Shown: piece by piece, positions 11,947 to 25,710 of the stretch
Position numbering within the stretch: position 1 is the stretch's first letter
Layout of the letters: every line of letters begins with the position of its first letter
Source: Progne subis subis
Lineage: Eukaryota > Chordata > Aves > Passeriformes > Hirundinidae
DNA: 64,000 nt
Direction: 5' to 3'
NCBI GenBank assembly: GCA_022316685.1
Contig: JAKJHU010000532.1
Location: 1-64,000 of the forward strand
Position numbers and translations under genes: made by a program
The notes under the pieces: generated by a model
What the model saw: the letters and a program-made list of their open reading frames with translations, nothing else
Database searches by the model: none
Told to the model about the DNA's origin: nothing

Positions 11947-14900
11947 CCCCAGAAATCCCTTCTGCTGCTATTCCTACCTGAAGTGAAACAACCTGCCCAA
12001 AACATCTACACCTCCTTTTATGAAGGAAAAAGGCATTACACGAGCCCTGTGGGGATGTATAGAGCTCTGCTCCTGACTCTGGCTGCCCATGGCACATGAA
12101 GGAAGGAAGGAAGGCAGGAAGGCTGTCATCTGGCTAATGCTGGGCCTGCTTGGTGTCCACTGGAGCCTGTGGTTTTGTCAGATGAAAGAGACAGGAGTGC
12201 ATCTGAGGATTTACTCACATGCACCCTGGTGCAGAGTCAGAGACCACCAGCCTCACACACAGCTCAGTCCTCTGAAAGTTGCTGTGTCCAACTACTGCAT
12301 TTTGTCATGGCAAACCAACCCTCAGCTTTCCAGAAAGCCAGCCTGGGGGGCAGGAAAGGGTGTTTGCTATCCTGAGGAGCTCTGTCCTATCTACACAGGA
12401 TGGTAGATCAACACTGAAGTGAAGGAAGTTCTTCACAGGCAGCAGCTCTGGAGAATTCTGAGAAAGCTTGTTTGTCATTCCTACAGCATCCTTGTGCTTC
12501 TCTAACATTAACATTGGCAATTATTAAATATCCCATTTATAAACAGTGTGGGACCCCACCGCCTTGATAGAACAGAGCAACTGCAGTTCCAGAATCTGCA
12601 CTCACTTCAGTATTCAAAAAAACATATACAAGGCAAAACCATAACTTCTGCACTTACTGGACATCCAGTAGTTTTGTAAAAATAAGTAGTTTGTGTGTGC
12701 ATTAAAGGAGAATGGGCACATATTTTAGGACAAGTGGCTTTTAAATAACATGGAAGGCAGTTCTGCTGGTTTGTGCCCTGAAGAGAGAGTGCATCCTCTC
12801 TCCCTCTGCAGAGGGTGCCCGTTCCAAACATTTTGCCCCCGACCCTGGAAGTCAAACTATGCAGGACCAAGAAAGTTTATCATTTACACGTCTTTCAAAG
12901 AGAACAGGGGACAAACTCTTTTTTCCAATGTAGTGGCACAAATTTGGACCACCAAAGGTCCTAGTGGTCCTGGTTTAATCTGAATTTGGACCTGGTAGTA
13001 ATAGAAAAACCAGGAGGGTTTTTTTCGTTCATGCCTTCAAATGATGTAAATCAGATTAGCTCCAGAGAAGCTGGTGGAGAATTTTTACACTTGCTGAAGG
13101 TCTGGTCATGCAAGCTAGCAGTTTGTTGTCAAACTTACACTGATGTTTGTGCTGGCCTTGCTGAGGGACAAGAATGCCCACACCTGCTGCTTCCTGGTGC
13201 AAGGTGAAGCAGGGGACAGTCCTCTGGCTCACCCATCTTTCACAGCAGCCTGGGACATAGCAGTACAGTGAGGGACAGGTCACTGGAAAACAGACAAGGA
13301 TTTCAATCAGCCTTAACTGGTGCGGTGCTGACTCCAGGGAAGCTGGGAGAAGATTTATGCCCTTCAAGGGTCAGACTTGGTTGTGGGCTGAATGCTCCTA
13401 TGTCAACAAAGAATGATAACTCAGCTGTGGTACCGTTCACATATTTCTGTCCAATCAGGCCAGGGAGCATGGCTTTTCTGGTGGAGTTGCTCAAGATGAG
13501 TTCTTGGGAACCAGGAGAGACATTCACTTCAGCTGTTGGACTGGAAGTGCACAACTATGGATGCACATTGTAAATAAGCAGTCAGGACAACACATGTGAG
13601 CTGTAGGCAGAAGATATCTTTGCAAAGACTTGAAAAAATTGAAAGGGGCAATTCTGAACAGTTCCTTCAAAGTCTGTCAGAATTATTTAGGAATGATTTT
13701 TCAAAAGTTTGACTGGGAGTGAATATTAATGAAGTGCAGAACAGTGTTTTCAAATATAGTGAAATTTATCTTCCTTTAGACTGTGTTGTCAGCCCTGCTA
13801 AAAAGGTGTAGCTCTGTGTGAATGTGAGACCGTGTGCTATTGAAACATTTGGAGATATATTTATTTAAAATGTATGTGGCATTATCTGTTGATCTATTAT
13901 TCAACTATTCCTTGATTAGCATCATCTGCACAGCCTTCACCCACTCTCATGTAGGTCACAGGCAGGACTACAAAAGGGGGGGATTACATCTGTATGAAAT
14001 AGAAGAAGTATCTGAAGCACTGCTACTTGGGCCTGTTAACTAAACACAGTTCACATCTTGCTGCAGGAGAGCGATCTTGCACCACATAGCTCCCCACTGG
14101 CATTTTGACATCTTTATGGAGTGCCATGGGATAGACAATACCCCCTTATTGCACTCTGCAGCAGCACTTGGTGCTTCAGAAGAAGGTGTGGCCCTCCTGC
14201 AACAAGTCAAGCCTACACTTTATAAGGACTTCCAAGAAAGTGCCCAGAGTTGTACCATTAACAAGAAATTACTCCAGAGGGAATTCTGTTCCTCATCTCA
14301 ACTGGTGTTCAACTTATCTGCAAAGAATATACACACTCAGCCTATATTCCTTTAATCTTAGCTTAGTTTCACTGTAATTAAAATCCTCAGCCAGCCCAAA
14401 GAGCTGTATATATTTATTTTTGATCTCTCTGAGACTGGAACACAGGCCTGCTCTGTGAGCCCTGGGAAGGAGTTGAGCTGTGTGTGCCTTGGTTTTCCTC
14501 CTGACTCCTGGTGTGCCTCATTTATGACCTGATGTCCCTACTGTGTGCACACCCTGCCCTAGGACAGCAGGACCTTAAAGCTGCCTGGGTCTTACAGGCC
14601 CCACCAGAACACAGACTGCTAATTATTACTGAGAAGATTAATGTGCTGGGAGTGTTCTCAGTCTCAGTGTGTATAGCGTTGGGACCACTTGCTAACCCCC
14701 AGAGGTAATATTAATTTTAAAAAATCTTAACGCACAGCATTGTTGGCACTAGTGATTTTATCATGAGTCTCCTGATATTTGGTGTTCCTTGTCAAGGTCC
14801 ACTTCCTGGAAACCTGAGCATCTTGGCTTGCATTTTGAAACAGGCAAGTTTTTAGCACCTTCTCTAATAGAGAGGCTCAGAAACATTCCCCAAATATGCT

Positions 14901-15834
14901 CTCGAGACAGAGAAAGGCAAATAAAAGGACCTTAAAATGTGTTAATTGAAAAGTAAAACAAGGATTCTGCAAGAACTTTTTTCTCCCCCATGATTTATGT
15001 GTCTTGTATTGCTTGCATTGTGCAAAACTGTATGTCTTGGATTGGGATAGGAAGCTCCCATTGGTTCTGAGGGAAGGAAAGATCTAAGTAAACTGATTTC
15101 AGTATCCTAGCTCTGCATAGATTGGCACCATCCCTCTAATTGTATACATTTTGTTAAACTTTTTGTCCTGGGTTATTTTTAACAGCCTCAAATTTCATGT
15201 CTTCCCCCTTGGAGTCTCCTTTCTAAATATCCTTGGGGTTTACTTTTCCTTGACTGTGCCTGGTCCTCCTAGCTTTAATTTGTCCTTCAGTTTTGATGAG
15301 CTGGTACAGACTGAATTTACATCAAGGAAAAGCATGAAAGGCATGAAAGAGACATTAGTGGTAAAGACAGACGATTTCTGTTACTGCTCTCCACTGTGAT
15401 CCAAAAAGAGCCTGGAACAGTTAAGAAAGTGTTCTGGACTTATTTATGCTCTGCTCTAAGTGTGACTGGTTGAAGTTTTCCTATTAGAGGAAGGGAGATG
15501 TTCCCCAGGCCACCGTGCTGTTTTAGCAACTAATCTATTTCAATGCTTCTTACGTAGACAGGCCAACAAATTTCCAAACAACCAGAGAGCTCTGGCAAAT
15601 AATGCTGAAAGCAGAGTACTGGACTCACACAAAGCAGCCTGTATTACTCCAGTACCTTCTTTCAGGGTTAGACTCTAATAATCAGGTCAACTGACTTAAC
15701 AAGACCACTTCTTGCCAAAGTGCAAAATTCTTTCTGGGGTTAAAAGAGAGCCCTGATAGGGATCTGAAGAGGGCAAAGCTCTTAAAGGGGATTCGGGAGT
15801 GATGCTCAGGTGCTGAGTGGCCTCAGACCAGAAG
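11947..15834. other. unique non-coding DNA
   Basis: Contains a brief GGAA microsatellite (12098-12122) and otherwise no recognised element. Several 80-105-codon frames overlap on opposite strands near 12.1-13.6 kb, where G+C is slightly higher. None has a motif I recognise. Confidence 0.5.
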
Positions 15835-15945
15835 ACTTTTATGTGCTTTACAGAGGCAGCGAGCAAGGCTCATGTTTTACAGGGAGGAAACTGAGGCACA
15901 GAGAACCATCTCACTTCTCTCAAGGTCACTGCAGTCCCATCCTGC
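15835..15945 (-). mobile_element. MIR SINE relic, minus strand
   Basis: The plus strand reads GAGGAAACTGAGGCACAGAG followed by CTCAAGGTCACTGCAG. This is the reverse complement of the most conserved MIR core, the part ending in CCTCAGTTTCC. MIR is an old tRNA-derived amniote SINE using L2-type machinery. The copy is short, diverged and immobile. Outer limits are uncertain by tens of bases. Confidence 0.8.
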
Positions 15946-16372
15946 TGCTGTTCACTCCACCAGCAGTGCAGAGGGATGGGATTTTCTGGTGGGTTGTTGT
16001 GTGATCAGGGGTGTGGCGGAGAGCAGAGGGAAGGAAGGGAAAGACAATCAGGGGAAGGGGAACATCCACAAAGGGTGAAGTCAGAAGAAGGAAGTGGCAC
16101 ATTGAGATCTGCCTGGGTGGCCTCACAAGCCAAGTGTGCAATAGCTGAGGTAAAAGACAGAGTGGGAACAGCAGCATGCAGAGAGCCAGTCTTTGTCCTC
16201 ATCCAGTCGAGCGAGTTTCACTGGTGGTTGAAATGTTTCAACAAGCAGTGATGCTCTCTAGAACCCTTCAATCTGGGTGCAATTGATAGGAGGGTCTGTT
16301 TTCTTACTCTCAAACCATGTCTTTGAAGAAACAAAATTTCTGTGTTTGGTATTTTTGGTAGGATGTGATTTA

Positions 16373-16768
16373 TTTCCCCTTTCCTTTCCTTTCCTTTCCT
16401 TTCCTTTCCTTTCCTTTCCTTTCCTCCTTTCCTTTCCTTTCCTTTCCTTTCCTTTCCCTTTCCTTCCTTTCCTTTTCCTTCCTTTCCTTTTCCTTTCCTC
16501 TTTCCTTTCCCTTTTCCTTTCCTTCCTTTCCTCTTTCCTTTCCTTTCCTTCCTTTCCTTTCCTTTCCTTTCCCTTTTCCTTCCTTTCCTTTCCTTTCCTT
16601 TTCCTTTCTTTCCTTCTCCTTTCCTTTCCTTTCCTTCCTTTCCTCTTCCTTTCCTTTCCTTTTCTTTCCTTTCCTTTCCTTCCTTTCCTTCTTCCTTCCT
16701 TTCCTTTCCTTTCTCCTTTCCTTTCCTTTCCTTCCTTCTTTCCTTTCCTTTCCTTTCCTTTTTTTTCC
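16373..16768. repeat. (TTTCC)n pyrimidine pentanucleotide array
   Basis: Nearly 400 bp of TTTCC pentamers. The first 50 bp is almost perfect; later parts are interspersed with TTTTCC, CTTCC and CCTCTTTCC variants. The plus strand has almost no purine. It creates long spurious frames: Phe/Ser/Leu/Pro on plus and Lys/Glu/Arg/Gly on minus, up to 193 codons. It is the largest tandem array in the window and, as a mirror-type polypyrimidine tract, can form triplex DNA. Confidence 0.97.
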
Positions 16769-19735
16769 TGTTTTCCCTGTCTCCTGCCAGACCTTTCAAA
16801 GGGAAAACAAGCTTACATTTAGCTTCTTGTTCCTGTGCTCTAGATAACTTATCATTTCAGCCTGTCTGGAAATTTGGAAACCGTTATGCTTGGAACCTTA
16901 TCATAGATATTTCCGCTGCAGGAATAGTGATCAGACCAACAATAGCATCTTGAATTCAAGGCAGAGGAAATGGATGACTGCATAGCTTGGTTTTGATGTT
17001 GCACTCGGCACTCAGTGTGCTGATTTTCATCTGATTCTGTATTTCTGTCATGTCCTTGGATGAGAACCATGAACTGCACTGAGAGGCTTGCATCGTTTCG
17101 TGCTGCCTGACCTGTGTGCTGCCTGCTTCTCCCTCAGACCTCAGGAAAAGGTGCACGTTCTAGGTTCCTTCCTGCAGGAAAGAGGCAGGGCTTTCATTTG
17201 GAAATACTCTTCACAACTGTCAATTCTTGCTTGAGACACAACAGCCACCAAACTAATTTTCCTTCTGGCTTGCAAGTGATTTTGACTTTGAAGTGACCAA
17301 GGATCATCAGCAGTCACAAATGTACAGCGTGGCTGAGTGGGAGATGTTTGCTTGTGTTATGAAATATGTTAGAGTGAGAGTACACACTGGGGATTTGTTC
17401 ATTTTAGCAAACCTGGCAGAACCTTCCTGTGACCTAAATAGAATACCTTGCTCTACATAAAGCATGCATCAGGGTATTTCCTGATTTATTCATGAAAGGT
17501 TTGCTTTACAAAGGCATTTGGAACTGTGTAATCTCAGAATACATGATACATGTAGCTGGCTGCTCAGCTGGCATTTGCACAAATTGCTTTGATATATGGC
17601 TGTAACGTATGAAGGCACAGTGAGGCCAATTTAAATACTTGATACTGGAGTAAACTGGTTAAAAGAGTAAATTAGATCTAACTTACAGATTTTCTTGCTA
17701 CTGCATGGAGAAGGTTGCTATCCAGAATGAATAATTGATAAAGGGATGGGAGACTACACTCTAGTAAGCAATAAAATCTTTCAATATTAAGTGGGCAGGG
17801 TTAAGGGCACATCCATGCGTGGTGTGCACTGGTTTTGCATCTTCCACATTAAGAGCCTTTTTCTGATTTACATCAGACTGAGATCCAACACGTTATGTTA
17901 ACCAGATCAGTAACTGAAGATCTCTGCTGCCTTTCACTTGGGAGACTTTGTGCTTTCCATTGCTCTTTTCCACTGGCAAAAAAATAAAGTCTAAGGTAAC
18001 TGACACTTCATCAGGTCTGTGAATTCATTAGGGAATTTCCAATATATGTCTTTAATGGTTTATGTATTATATGTACCTGTTTTCTGCTGCAATATAGCCA
18101 GTAGAAAGGTAGATGGGGATGGTTGCTTGCAAGGAAGCCTTATTTTGGAACTTTGGAAGAAATTTGGGTTAATTTACAATAGAATGAAAGTGACATTTGT
18201 AAAGATGGTAAGAGGGGAATGCCAGAAGCCATTACACTGATGATCCTACAAATGCACTGGCATTCTCCATTGGTGAGTTAATGTTCAAATCCTATCAGCG
18301 TTACTTGCTAAAGTTATTGCAACTTAATGTCAGACTTCCAGATTTTTATCTTGCCAAATATTTGATAGATGGGTCTGTACAATTTTTTGGGGAAAATTTT
18401 TCTCTTTTTAGGGAGAGCTGCCCTAAGCAAGGTAAAAATGTGATTAATTTAAGTCCCATGGAATTAATTTTCTCAGTTCTCAGTCTCGTGATTTTTGTTT
18501 AAGAAAGAGGTTTTCTAAGAGGTTTTGTGACTGAGCAGTGATTTAAAATTAAAACAACTCAACTGCATTTGTCAGTGTTCACACAGTAAACACAAGGGGC
18601 TGTAGAAACCTCGATTGTCCATCCTCCAGACAGCAGAAAAATAATTTTTCAAACTTGCTATTGACACCACTGGCTGCCCAGAACAATAGGGAACTGAAAG
18701 ACTGATTTTGTACTTCATATCTTTTCATATGACATACTTTATAATATCAAGTGTTATTTCATCTGTATGCACAGAAGACATCAAATAAAACAAAATTCTT
18801 TCCATATTTTAATTTTATCAGTTCCAAGCAGTAAACCGTTTGAGGTCTTTCTTCCCCTGCATTTCTCTCCCCTCTCTCCCCTCCCCTTCTACATTCTTCA
18901 CTGGAAGGGATCTGTTTCTCCACTGGATCTGTAAATCTGGGCATTTTAGAGTTAATCAGGACCTGAAAAGAGCAGGAGGACATGAGGTTTGCATTAAAGA
19001 ATGGTATGTGGACAAGTGGCAAAGGCATGGATTTTGTGGTAATAAAAACACACTGGGTGATATTTTTGTCAGAGGGCCTCACTTCACTGCCTCCAAAATG
19101 CAAAAGCATCAGGAAATCAGATTGCTGTCTCTGAACCATAATTGCAGAAGCAGATCAGTGTGCACCTTACTCCCAACTCACTGAATCAAGTTTAGCTTTC
19201 TTCTGGCTTATCAAAAACTGTCCACATGCAACGCTGGTGATAAAAACCTGGGGTTCAACATAGCTTCTGGATTAGCAGGACACCCACCCCTAAATGGAAG
19301 CCAAACTGTCCACCAAAGGAAGCCATTTCTCTTGCCAGTGGTTTGACTTGCAAAAACAAAGAGAAAAATTATGATGCTGCATCAGTCTGGCATCATGGGA
19401 AGATTTTGTTTTCCCCATGAGTAAAAACTGTTGTTTTTTACTTGGATTCTGCTATTTCAAATTCATTGAAGTCTCAAAAAACTCTGCAGTCTGATGCATC
19501 TGTGTCTGCTGGATCTAGTGGTGGTTGGACAAATGCATGAAGATCCTGGAGTTCTGGGTGCACCTTTTCAAAGTCAGAAGATGTTAGTGCAACTCTCTCA
19601 TTACTTATTCATGGTAGGGGTAGGAGCTGCCTGACTTCTCTTGTGTTTCTTTGCTCCATGTCCCAGCCTTCTGCAGTGGGAAAAGATGGTCTCTTTGACC
19701 CATCCATCCAATTAAAGCCAGTTGTTGACAGTAGC

Positions 19736-19756
19736 TTTTTTTTTTTTTTTTTTTTT
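19736..19756. repeat. poly-T (21)
   Basis: Uninterrupted T run. No poly(A) signal is evident next to it on the minus strand, so a retrocopy tail is not supported. Confidence 0.9.
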
Positions 19757-20692
19757 GGGATAATGTGATTTTATCACAGTGACTCTGAACTACGCTCCCC
19801 TTGTCTGAAGCTGGAACTGGATGCAGGAGACTCAGAGTGAGAGATGAGTAGAAGAGAGAAAGTGTAATGACAGAATGTTTCACATGCCTTTGAATTTCTG
19901 AGGGGATTAGGCGCTCCCCTGGTGCTTTGACATGGAGCCTATGGCAGCTGCTTTGGCAAAGCCTGCCAGCAGTTACACAAATATGTTCTTTTCCCCTCAT
20001 CTTCCTAAGGTGCAGAGGACACAGCAACTTCTGTTACAGACCGGCAACAAAGAGCATTTGGAGCTGTCAGAATCTGTGTGCTCGTGTTTCTCTGCATGCA
20101 GGATCACCTCTGAGAACTTGTGCACCCATTTATGTCATAGTCAGATACCACCAGTTATGTAGTTGAAGTGTAATCCTGCAATGCACACTGAAATGAGTGC
20201 CAGAGTCATACAAGTCAGCCTTCACCCCCAGCCTCTACACCTTCTGAAAGAGCTTCTCTGGGTCAAACCTTTTCCCAAGCATCAGCTGAAACAAAATCCT
20301 CTAGCTGCTGTAATTCTATATGCCCCACGTACTCCAGGGAGTTCTTTGCACAGCAGAAGTCCTTTTCCTGCAAACAGGACAGGGACAGCAGGTGTTGTTC
20401 TGGTGTCCCTTCAGTGGAATCTGATTACCATTTTGGTTGCTTTTCTCTGTCTATTTGATATGGTTGTTTAGGAAGCCGTGGCTCATGGTGCATTTTTGAG
20501 CCAAGGACTGAGAGAAATCAGGTGTCTACACTTTATAAAAGAAACATTAACCCACAGGTTGAGATCTGCCTGCAGCATCACTGGCAAACATGAAACTTCA
20601 GCTTTTCACAAAATGATTGAAGTTCTTTTCTCATTTTAAAGCAGATACAAGATTTAAACATGGAACAGTTATGCTAGTGGAGCTGCAGAGGG

Positions 20693-20715
20693 AAAAAAAA
20701 AAAAAAAAAAAAAAA
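20693..20715. repeat. poly-A (23)
   Basis: Uninterrupted A run. The preceding plus-strand sequence shows no AATAAA and no recognised retrocopy. Confidence 0.9.
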
Positions 20716-23700
20716 GGATGCCCTGAATAGGAAAGTACAAGACATGGGAGGAAATGAGGTGCTCCCTCCTGGCTGAAGAAATGGAGGAAGAAGCATCAGT
20801 ATTCATAGCTGCAGTGAGAGTTGAAATGATGGTCAGGGCCTGTCAGTCCCAATACCACATCCTTGATTCACATGCGCTGATTCAGACATTAATTTGGACC
20901 TCAGATGTGCATGTCTGACTCCCAGTGAGCCCTCCTGGAGGGCAGAGTGTGGTCTCCTGAATGTCGGGGTGAGGGTAGAAAGCCCCAGAAAGAGTGGGCT
21001 CGGCAGCCTTGAATGCAAACCCTGCTTTCATTGGCATCTGTACTCTTGGGACGGGACCGGGCTTGCTGGTCTTGGTGCAAGATACACACACACATACAGA
21101 GGGCTCACCCCAGCACCAGAAGGCTGTGAGTGTAAATGAAGGCTGTCACGGCCACAGTGGCTGGGGTTTTTGTTGGGGTTCCCCTCCCCCTTCAACCCTC
21201 CTGCCCCCCCACCCCTTTCTGAAACAACCAGCCAATTTAAGAGCACAGTTCAGAGGGAAGCGATACTTGTTATGCTCATGAATCTCAAAGATTTCCTAAA
21301 GGAAGAACAAAGAGAGAAGTAGAAAAGACAGAGAGAGCTGGAAAACCAGGAGCAAGCAGCAGACTTGGAAAGAAATGTCCTCCTTCTCCCCAGCCCAGGA
21401 ATGCAAACAGGAAGCCGCCAGCAGAATGTTTGGAGTGTGTGCAGCTGCAGTTGGGTCTGAAGACACTGAAAGCTGTGCTGAAAGTATTCAGCTTGCCTCT
21501 TACAATGGAGGGGAAACACTTGCTTTGACACTGCATTTGATAACCGTTTTATAGCAGGAGTGCAGACCCTTTCATTTGCAGGGAAAGGGAAGACAGCTGT
21601 GGCTGTCTTCAGCGAAACTTGCTATTCTATATGTGAGAGAGTGTGCTTGTTAAAGGAAGACAAAAGGGTGCTTACTGAGGTTCTGCAGGTGGCTTTTGGT
21701 TATTAACCAGAGGAGCTCAGCCAGTCCAGAGTGTGTTGGGCTGCTCTAATTCCTCTCTAAAGGAATTTCAATTGCTTCTTAGGGATAACCGGTGCCATTT
21801 TGGAGACTGCACTGTGCATTGCCTGAAATAATAAGCTACTGCCTTGGAAGCAGAAGATTCCTATCTGCTAGATCATTCTTTCATAACATGTTTTCCATGT
21901 GCAAGTTCTGATTTGGAGAGTTCCGGGGAGAAATCATCTGTGACGGTATCTTCTAATTCCTATGTAGATGAACCTCTTTGAGGTACCTGTGTAAAAAAAT
22001 ACTTGAAATATGTAAATTGAGATAATTTCTTATAAATCACCTTTCAAACAGGTTGGATCTGTGTCTTAATTCAAACATCTTTAAAATTATCTTACCTAGT
22101 TTTCCTCCATTGTTCTTGATCAGCAATTGACCTTGAGCTGGCTTCGTTCTTAAAATAGATCAAATAAGTGTATCACTTCTTTTGATTATAATACAGATTC
22201 TGTATTAAAAAATGCTTGCTGAAATGAGTCTTGCACATTCTTTAGTTGCTAAGATTTTATTACTACACTTTCCCTGAGATTGTGCATGAGACAGAAAATC
22301 CTTTTCCTAATTAGCTTATTGTTTTAATGTGTATGTCTGAGAGCTGTGTGTTGGTAGTTGGGTACTGGTGGTATGTATTAATTTGTCTTCTTGTGGAGTT
22401 AATAATCTGGATTATCTCTTCAGCCTCCTGCCTTCTGATGGGTCAAATGCAGAAAGTTTGCAGCTCCAACACCATTGCAGACTTTGCTAAAGGCAAGACT
22501 TGGGTTGTGAAAGGATTTTGTAAAAGAACCCGGGAGACAGCATTGCCTTTACAAGGACTAATTGCACCATGTGTTTCCTTGTGTCTAATATGCCTGAATT
22601 TTAATAAATGAGAAACCATTGTTCCTTGTTCAGTAAGTAGGTAGGGTAGCTAAATATAGAGGAAGTCAGGTTGCGGGGATGTAGAGGGAAGCTTCAGTTT
22701 CAATAACTGAGGAGTAGGAACATGCAACAGCAGCACTTCACAAAGCATCACCTAAGATATTCCTCAGGTCTGACTCTTTAGGCTCCACACAGAGGTTCAC
22801 ATGAGTCCATAGCTGCTTCCCCTGCTCTGGTGCTGCCCCAGTATTTGTGGTATCACCTTGGGCTCCTGTCTGTGCTCTGCTGGGATTGGTAACTAGTTTT
22901 TGTGATTCCCAGCATGGAGCTGCAAGTGTGAGGTTGCTGCTCCCACCAGGAAGGACACCTAAGCTGGGGGCAGCCCTGCAGTGAAAATTATTAAGAGCCA
23001 TAAGAAATCCCAGAGAGAAGGATAGGAGTCAGAAAAGGAGACAGAGGAGGGGTGGAATGAAGGTGCATTTTAATCATCCTTTAGGTGAGTTAAATAGGGA
23101 AGGCTACTGGACACATAGAATGAGACAAAACTACAAAACACCTTGATAAGAGAAGAAAGCCCTGTGTCAGCACAGTTGCCCACAAGGCAAAAGCTGTCAG
23201 ATCACTGTTTTCTGACACATTCTGTCTTCTCAACACCTTTTGTGCTGTTTTTCTCTTCTCGTCAAGGTTTGGCTGACAGAGTGAAAAAAAAAAAAAAAGG
23301 TTTTTCAGAGCAAATCACAGCCTGAGGAGCTTCCCCAGTTGCAGATTGTTACCCAAGGGAACTCCAGACCTAGATCTCAACCCATTCCTCAGTAAACAGC
23401 AAGGGTCTCGTGAGATAGAGATTGCCATTGCCACATCTTATGCAACAGCGTTGATGTTGATTCATAGCTCCTATCTGTGCTCCAGTGCAAAGCTCACCCA
23501 TCAGCAGTGAGATGTTTGGAGAAGGGAATTTGTCTGGGGCTCTCAGTAATCACAACCATGAGCTATCATCATTGCAATACAAGTTAAGAAAAAAAGTGCT
23601 CACAACTATTGTACGAAAACCAGCAAACTTTGCCAGTTTTGACAATGAACAGGGAAAGGGGACTAAGGCTCAAAGAAGATGGGTTTAACACCTGAGTTGT

Positions 23701-24584
23701 TTTCTGAGACCCTTTGGAATAACCTGATTTTTAAAACAAATAGTGCCACGCCCTGCAAAACTGATGAAAACTGCTTTCCCATTTTTCTCATCCATGTAGA
23801 TTGTCTTATGATCAACCTGCAATTTTTCCTCTTAGGGGCACCCATCTGGGTATGTCTTTTACCTTGTGACCTATTTTCTTTAAACATGAGAGAATGTAAT
23901 ATCTGCAAAACCCTTACCCCTCCCCCTGACAATGTGATTGAAATCGATTGACTGATTCAAAAGTAATTAGGTGGGGCTGACAGACAGACAGCACACAAGT
24001 TTTCTTCTGTAAGAAATGAGGTCAAAAACTCCATGGCCCTTTGAGATATCCTAAGGCCAGTATCAATAAAATTATATTTCAGATGTGAAGGAGGGCTTGC
24101 ATGCCTGATACCTTGCCCTTTTTATCCCCCAAATCTATCAGGTGTTCTAATAAAAGATATTGCCTCTTCCTACAAACCTTTCTTCTCTCTATAAAATGGG
24201 GCATACAAACTCTCTTGTCCCCTGGGAGTACTTATGTTGTGTATCCCTATTTTCTGCGACAGAGGTTTTACTTTCCTCAGGTTTGCTCTAGTTTCAGTGC
24301 AGTTCCTTGCTGCCTTGAGTGCTGGAACTACTAGGGGTATACCAAACCACTCATGCGCTATTTATTAATTCTTATCAACAGCTCTATATTCCGCACAAGG
24401 TGGTGGGCAACATCAGATTTTCTTGGGGAAATAATTTCCTTTTTCTTCTCCGTATGAACAAATATAATCTGAGCCTGGCTCACTGTCTTGGAAGGCTTCC
24501 AGAACAAGGTGATGTGCTCTGTTTGGGATAAGTGTGTTTCACTGGTTGACAGCCATTGCAACAGCAGCATCTGAAAAAGAAGGC

Positions 24585-24705
24585 TACAACAATTCCCTCT
24601 GTGGCAGGAGTCACTAGGTGATGTTCTTTGACCTGTGTTATGCAAGAATTCAGACTGGATGATCATAGCAGTCCCTTCTGGCCTCAAAATCTATGAATCT
24701 GTGTT
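24585..24705 (+). mobile_element. CR1-type LINE 3' tail, plus strand
   Basis: The plus strand ends in GACTGGATGATCATAGCAGTCCCTTCTGGCCTCAAAATCTATGAATCTGTG (about 24652-24702; key blocks GGATGATCATAGCAGTCCC and AAAATCTATGAATCT). This is the characteristic sense 3' end of old sauropsid CR1/L3-like elements, which finish with a short ATGAATCT-type repeat. Upstream, CTTTGACCTGTGTTATGCA also fits the 3' untranslated part. Only about 120 bp survives and no coding part remains. It is the only CR1 piece in the window in plus orientation. Confidence 0.75.
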
Positions 24706-25683
24706 CTGATTACACATCTGAGAATGTGCAACCCAAGTTGAAAGTGGTGATTTATTGGATGCTAGCTACAAGCAGCTTCTTGTTTCTGAGTAAGCAACTG
24801 CTTTTGAAAGGGTCCCTGTAGCTCGATGGGGCAAAAGAGCTGTCAGCTTTTTTGGTGAAGAGAACACACCAGTCTATTTCTGTAAAGCACATTTTAAATT
24901 TACAGCTCTGTGCAAGTGCTGTTTTACAATAAGGATTGACCCTTTCTGGAGATGGCCTTGTGGTTGATTTATAAGTATATCCCCAGTAGGGCTGCTTTGG
25001 GAGGAGGCCAAGGTGGGTGAGATCCATCTTTTCTCTCCTGGCTTGTGTATCAACTCATATTTGAAAGCATCCTGGTCTGGCCTGGTGTGAGTTCTGTTGT
25101 TGCATCCTGCTGAGGACTGTTTGAATCTCAGTGAAACAGATGTTGTGTTAACAGCTCTTAAGAGGCTTGTCTTCAGCCTGTTGTTTCATTTGCTTCCAAG
25201 GACATCACATGCAGAGCAGAAGATTCCCGCATCAGCTGGAAATCACTTTAAAGACATCAAGCTCCATCATCTTGGAACAAGGGAGCTCCAGTAGTACCCT
25301 CAGATGGCTGAAAGGAGCATGATGCACCTCAGATGTTGAGAGCTGTGATCCTTCCTTCCAGTGGGGAAGGAAGAGCAAAAAAAAAAAAAACCCTTGGTGT
25401 GTTGATGAGACAGAGGTGAGGGACTGGGAAAGGTGGCTCCATTGACAGACAGGATTTTAACTTCAGAGCAATAGGTTTTCAAACAGCATCTGCTCGTCCT
25501 GTTACTGAATTCAGAGTAACAAACTGGAAGACACATTGGTCAGATTTGAAGCCACAGACTATCAGAAGCCTCTGTAAAACCAATAATGATATGAGGAACC
25601 AGCATTCATAAAACATTTCTCTCTTGACTGTGGAGTCTCTGGTGAGATACTACTTCTAATGGTGGAAACCTAAGGCTGCCTTG

Positions 25684-25710
25684 TTATTATCATTATTATT
25701 ATTATTGTTA
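25684..25710. repeat. (ATT)n microsatellite
   Basis: About eight ATT units with one C and one G interruption. Confidence 0.8.

Larger units (their letters stand above)
16769..24584. other. unique non-coding DNA with homopolymer tracts
   Basis: No recognised gene or transposon. It holds a T21 tract (19736-19756), an A23 tract (20693-20715), an A14-like tract (about 23284-23298) and a short CA patch near 21085. The 20.9-21.5 kb part is somewhat richer in G+C and carries overlapping frames on both strands, none with a domain. The 140-codon minus frame at 19605-20027 runs through the homopolymer and is not a gene. Confidence 0.5.

Noticed and set aside
11714..12099. Poly-Gln, poly-Asn, poly-Leu and poly-Cys frames
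   Set aside because: Translations of the (GTT)n microsatellite.
16218..16847. 160-193-codon frames on both strands
   Set aside because: They are translations of the (TTTCC)n array: Phe/Ser/Leu on plus, Lys/Glu/Arg/Gly on minus.
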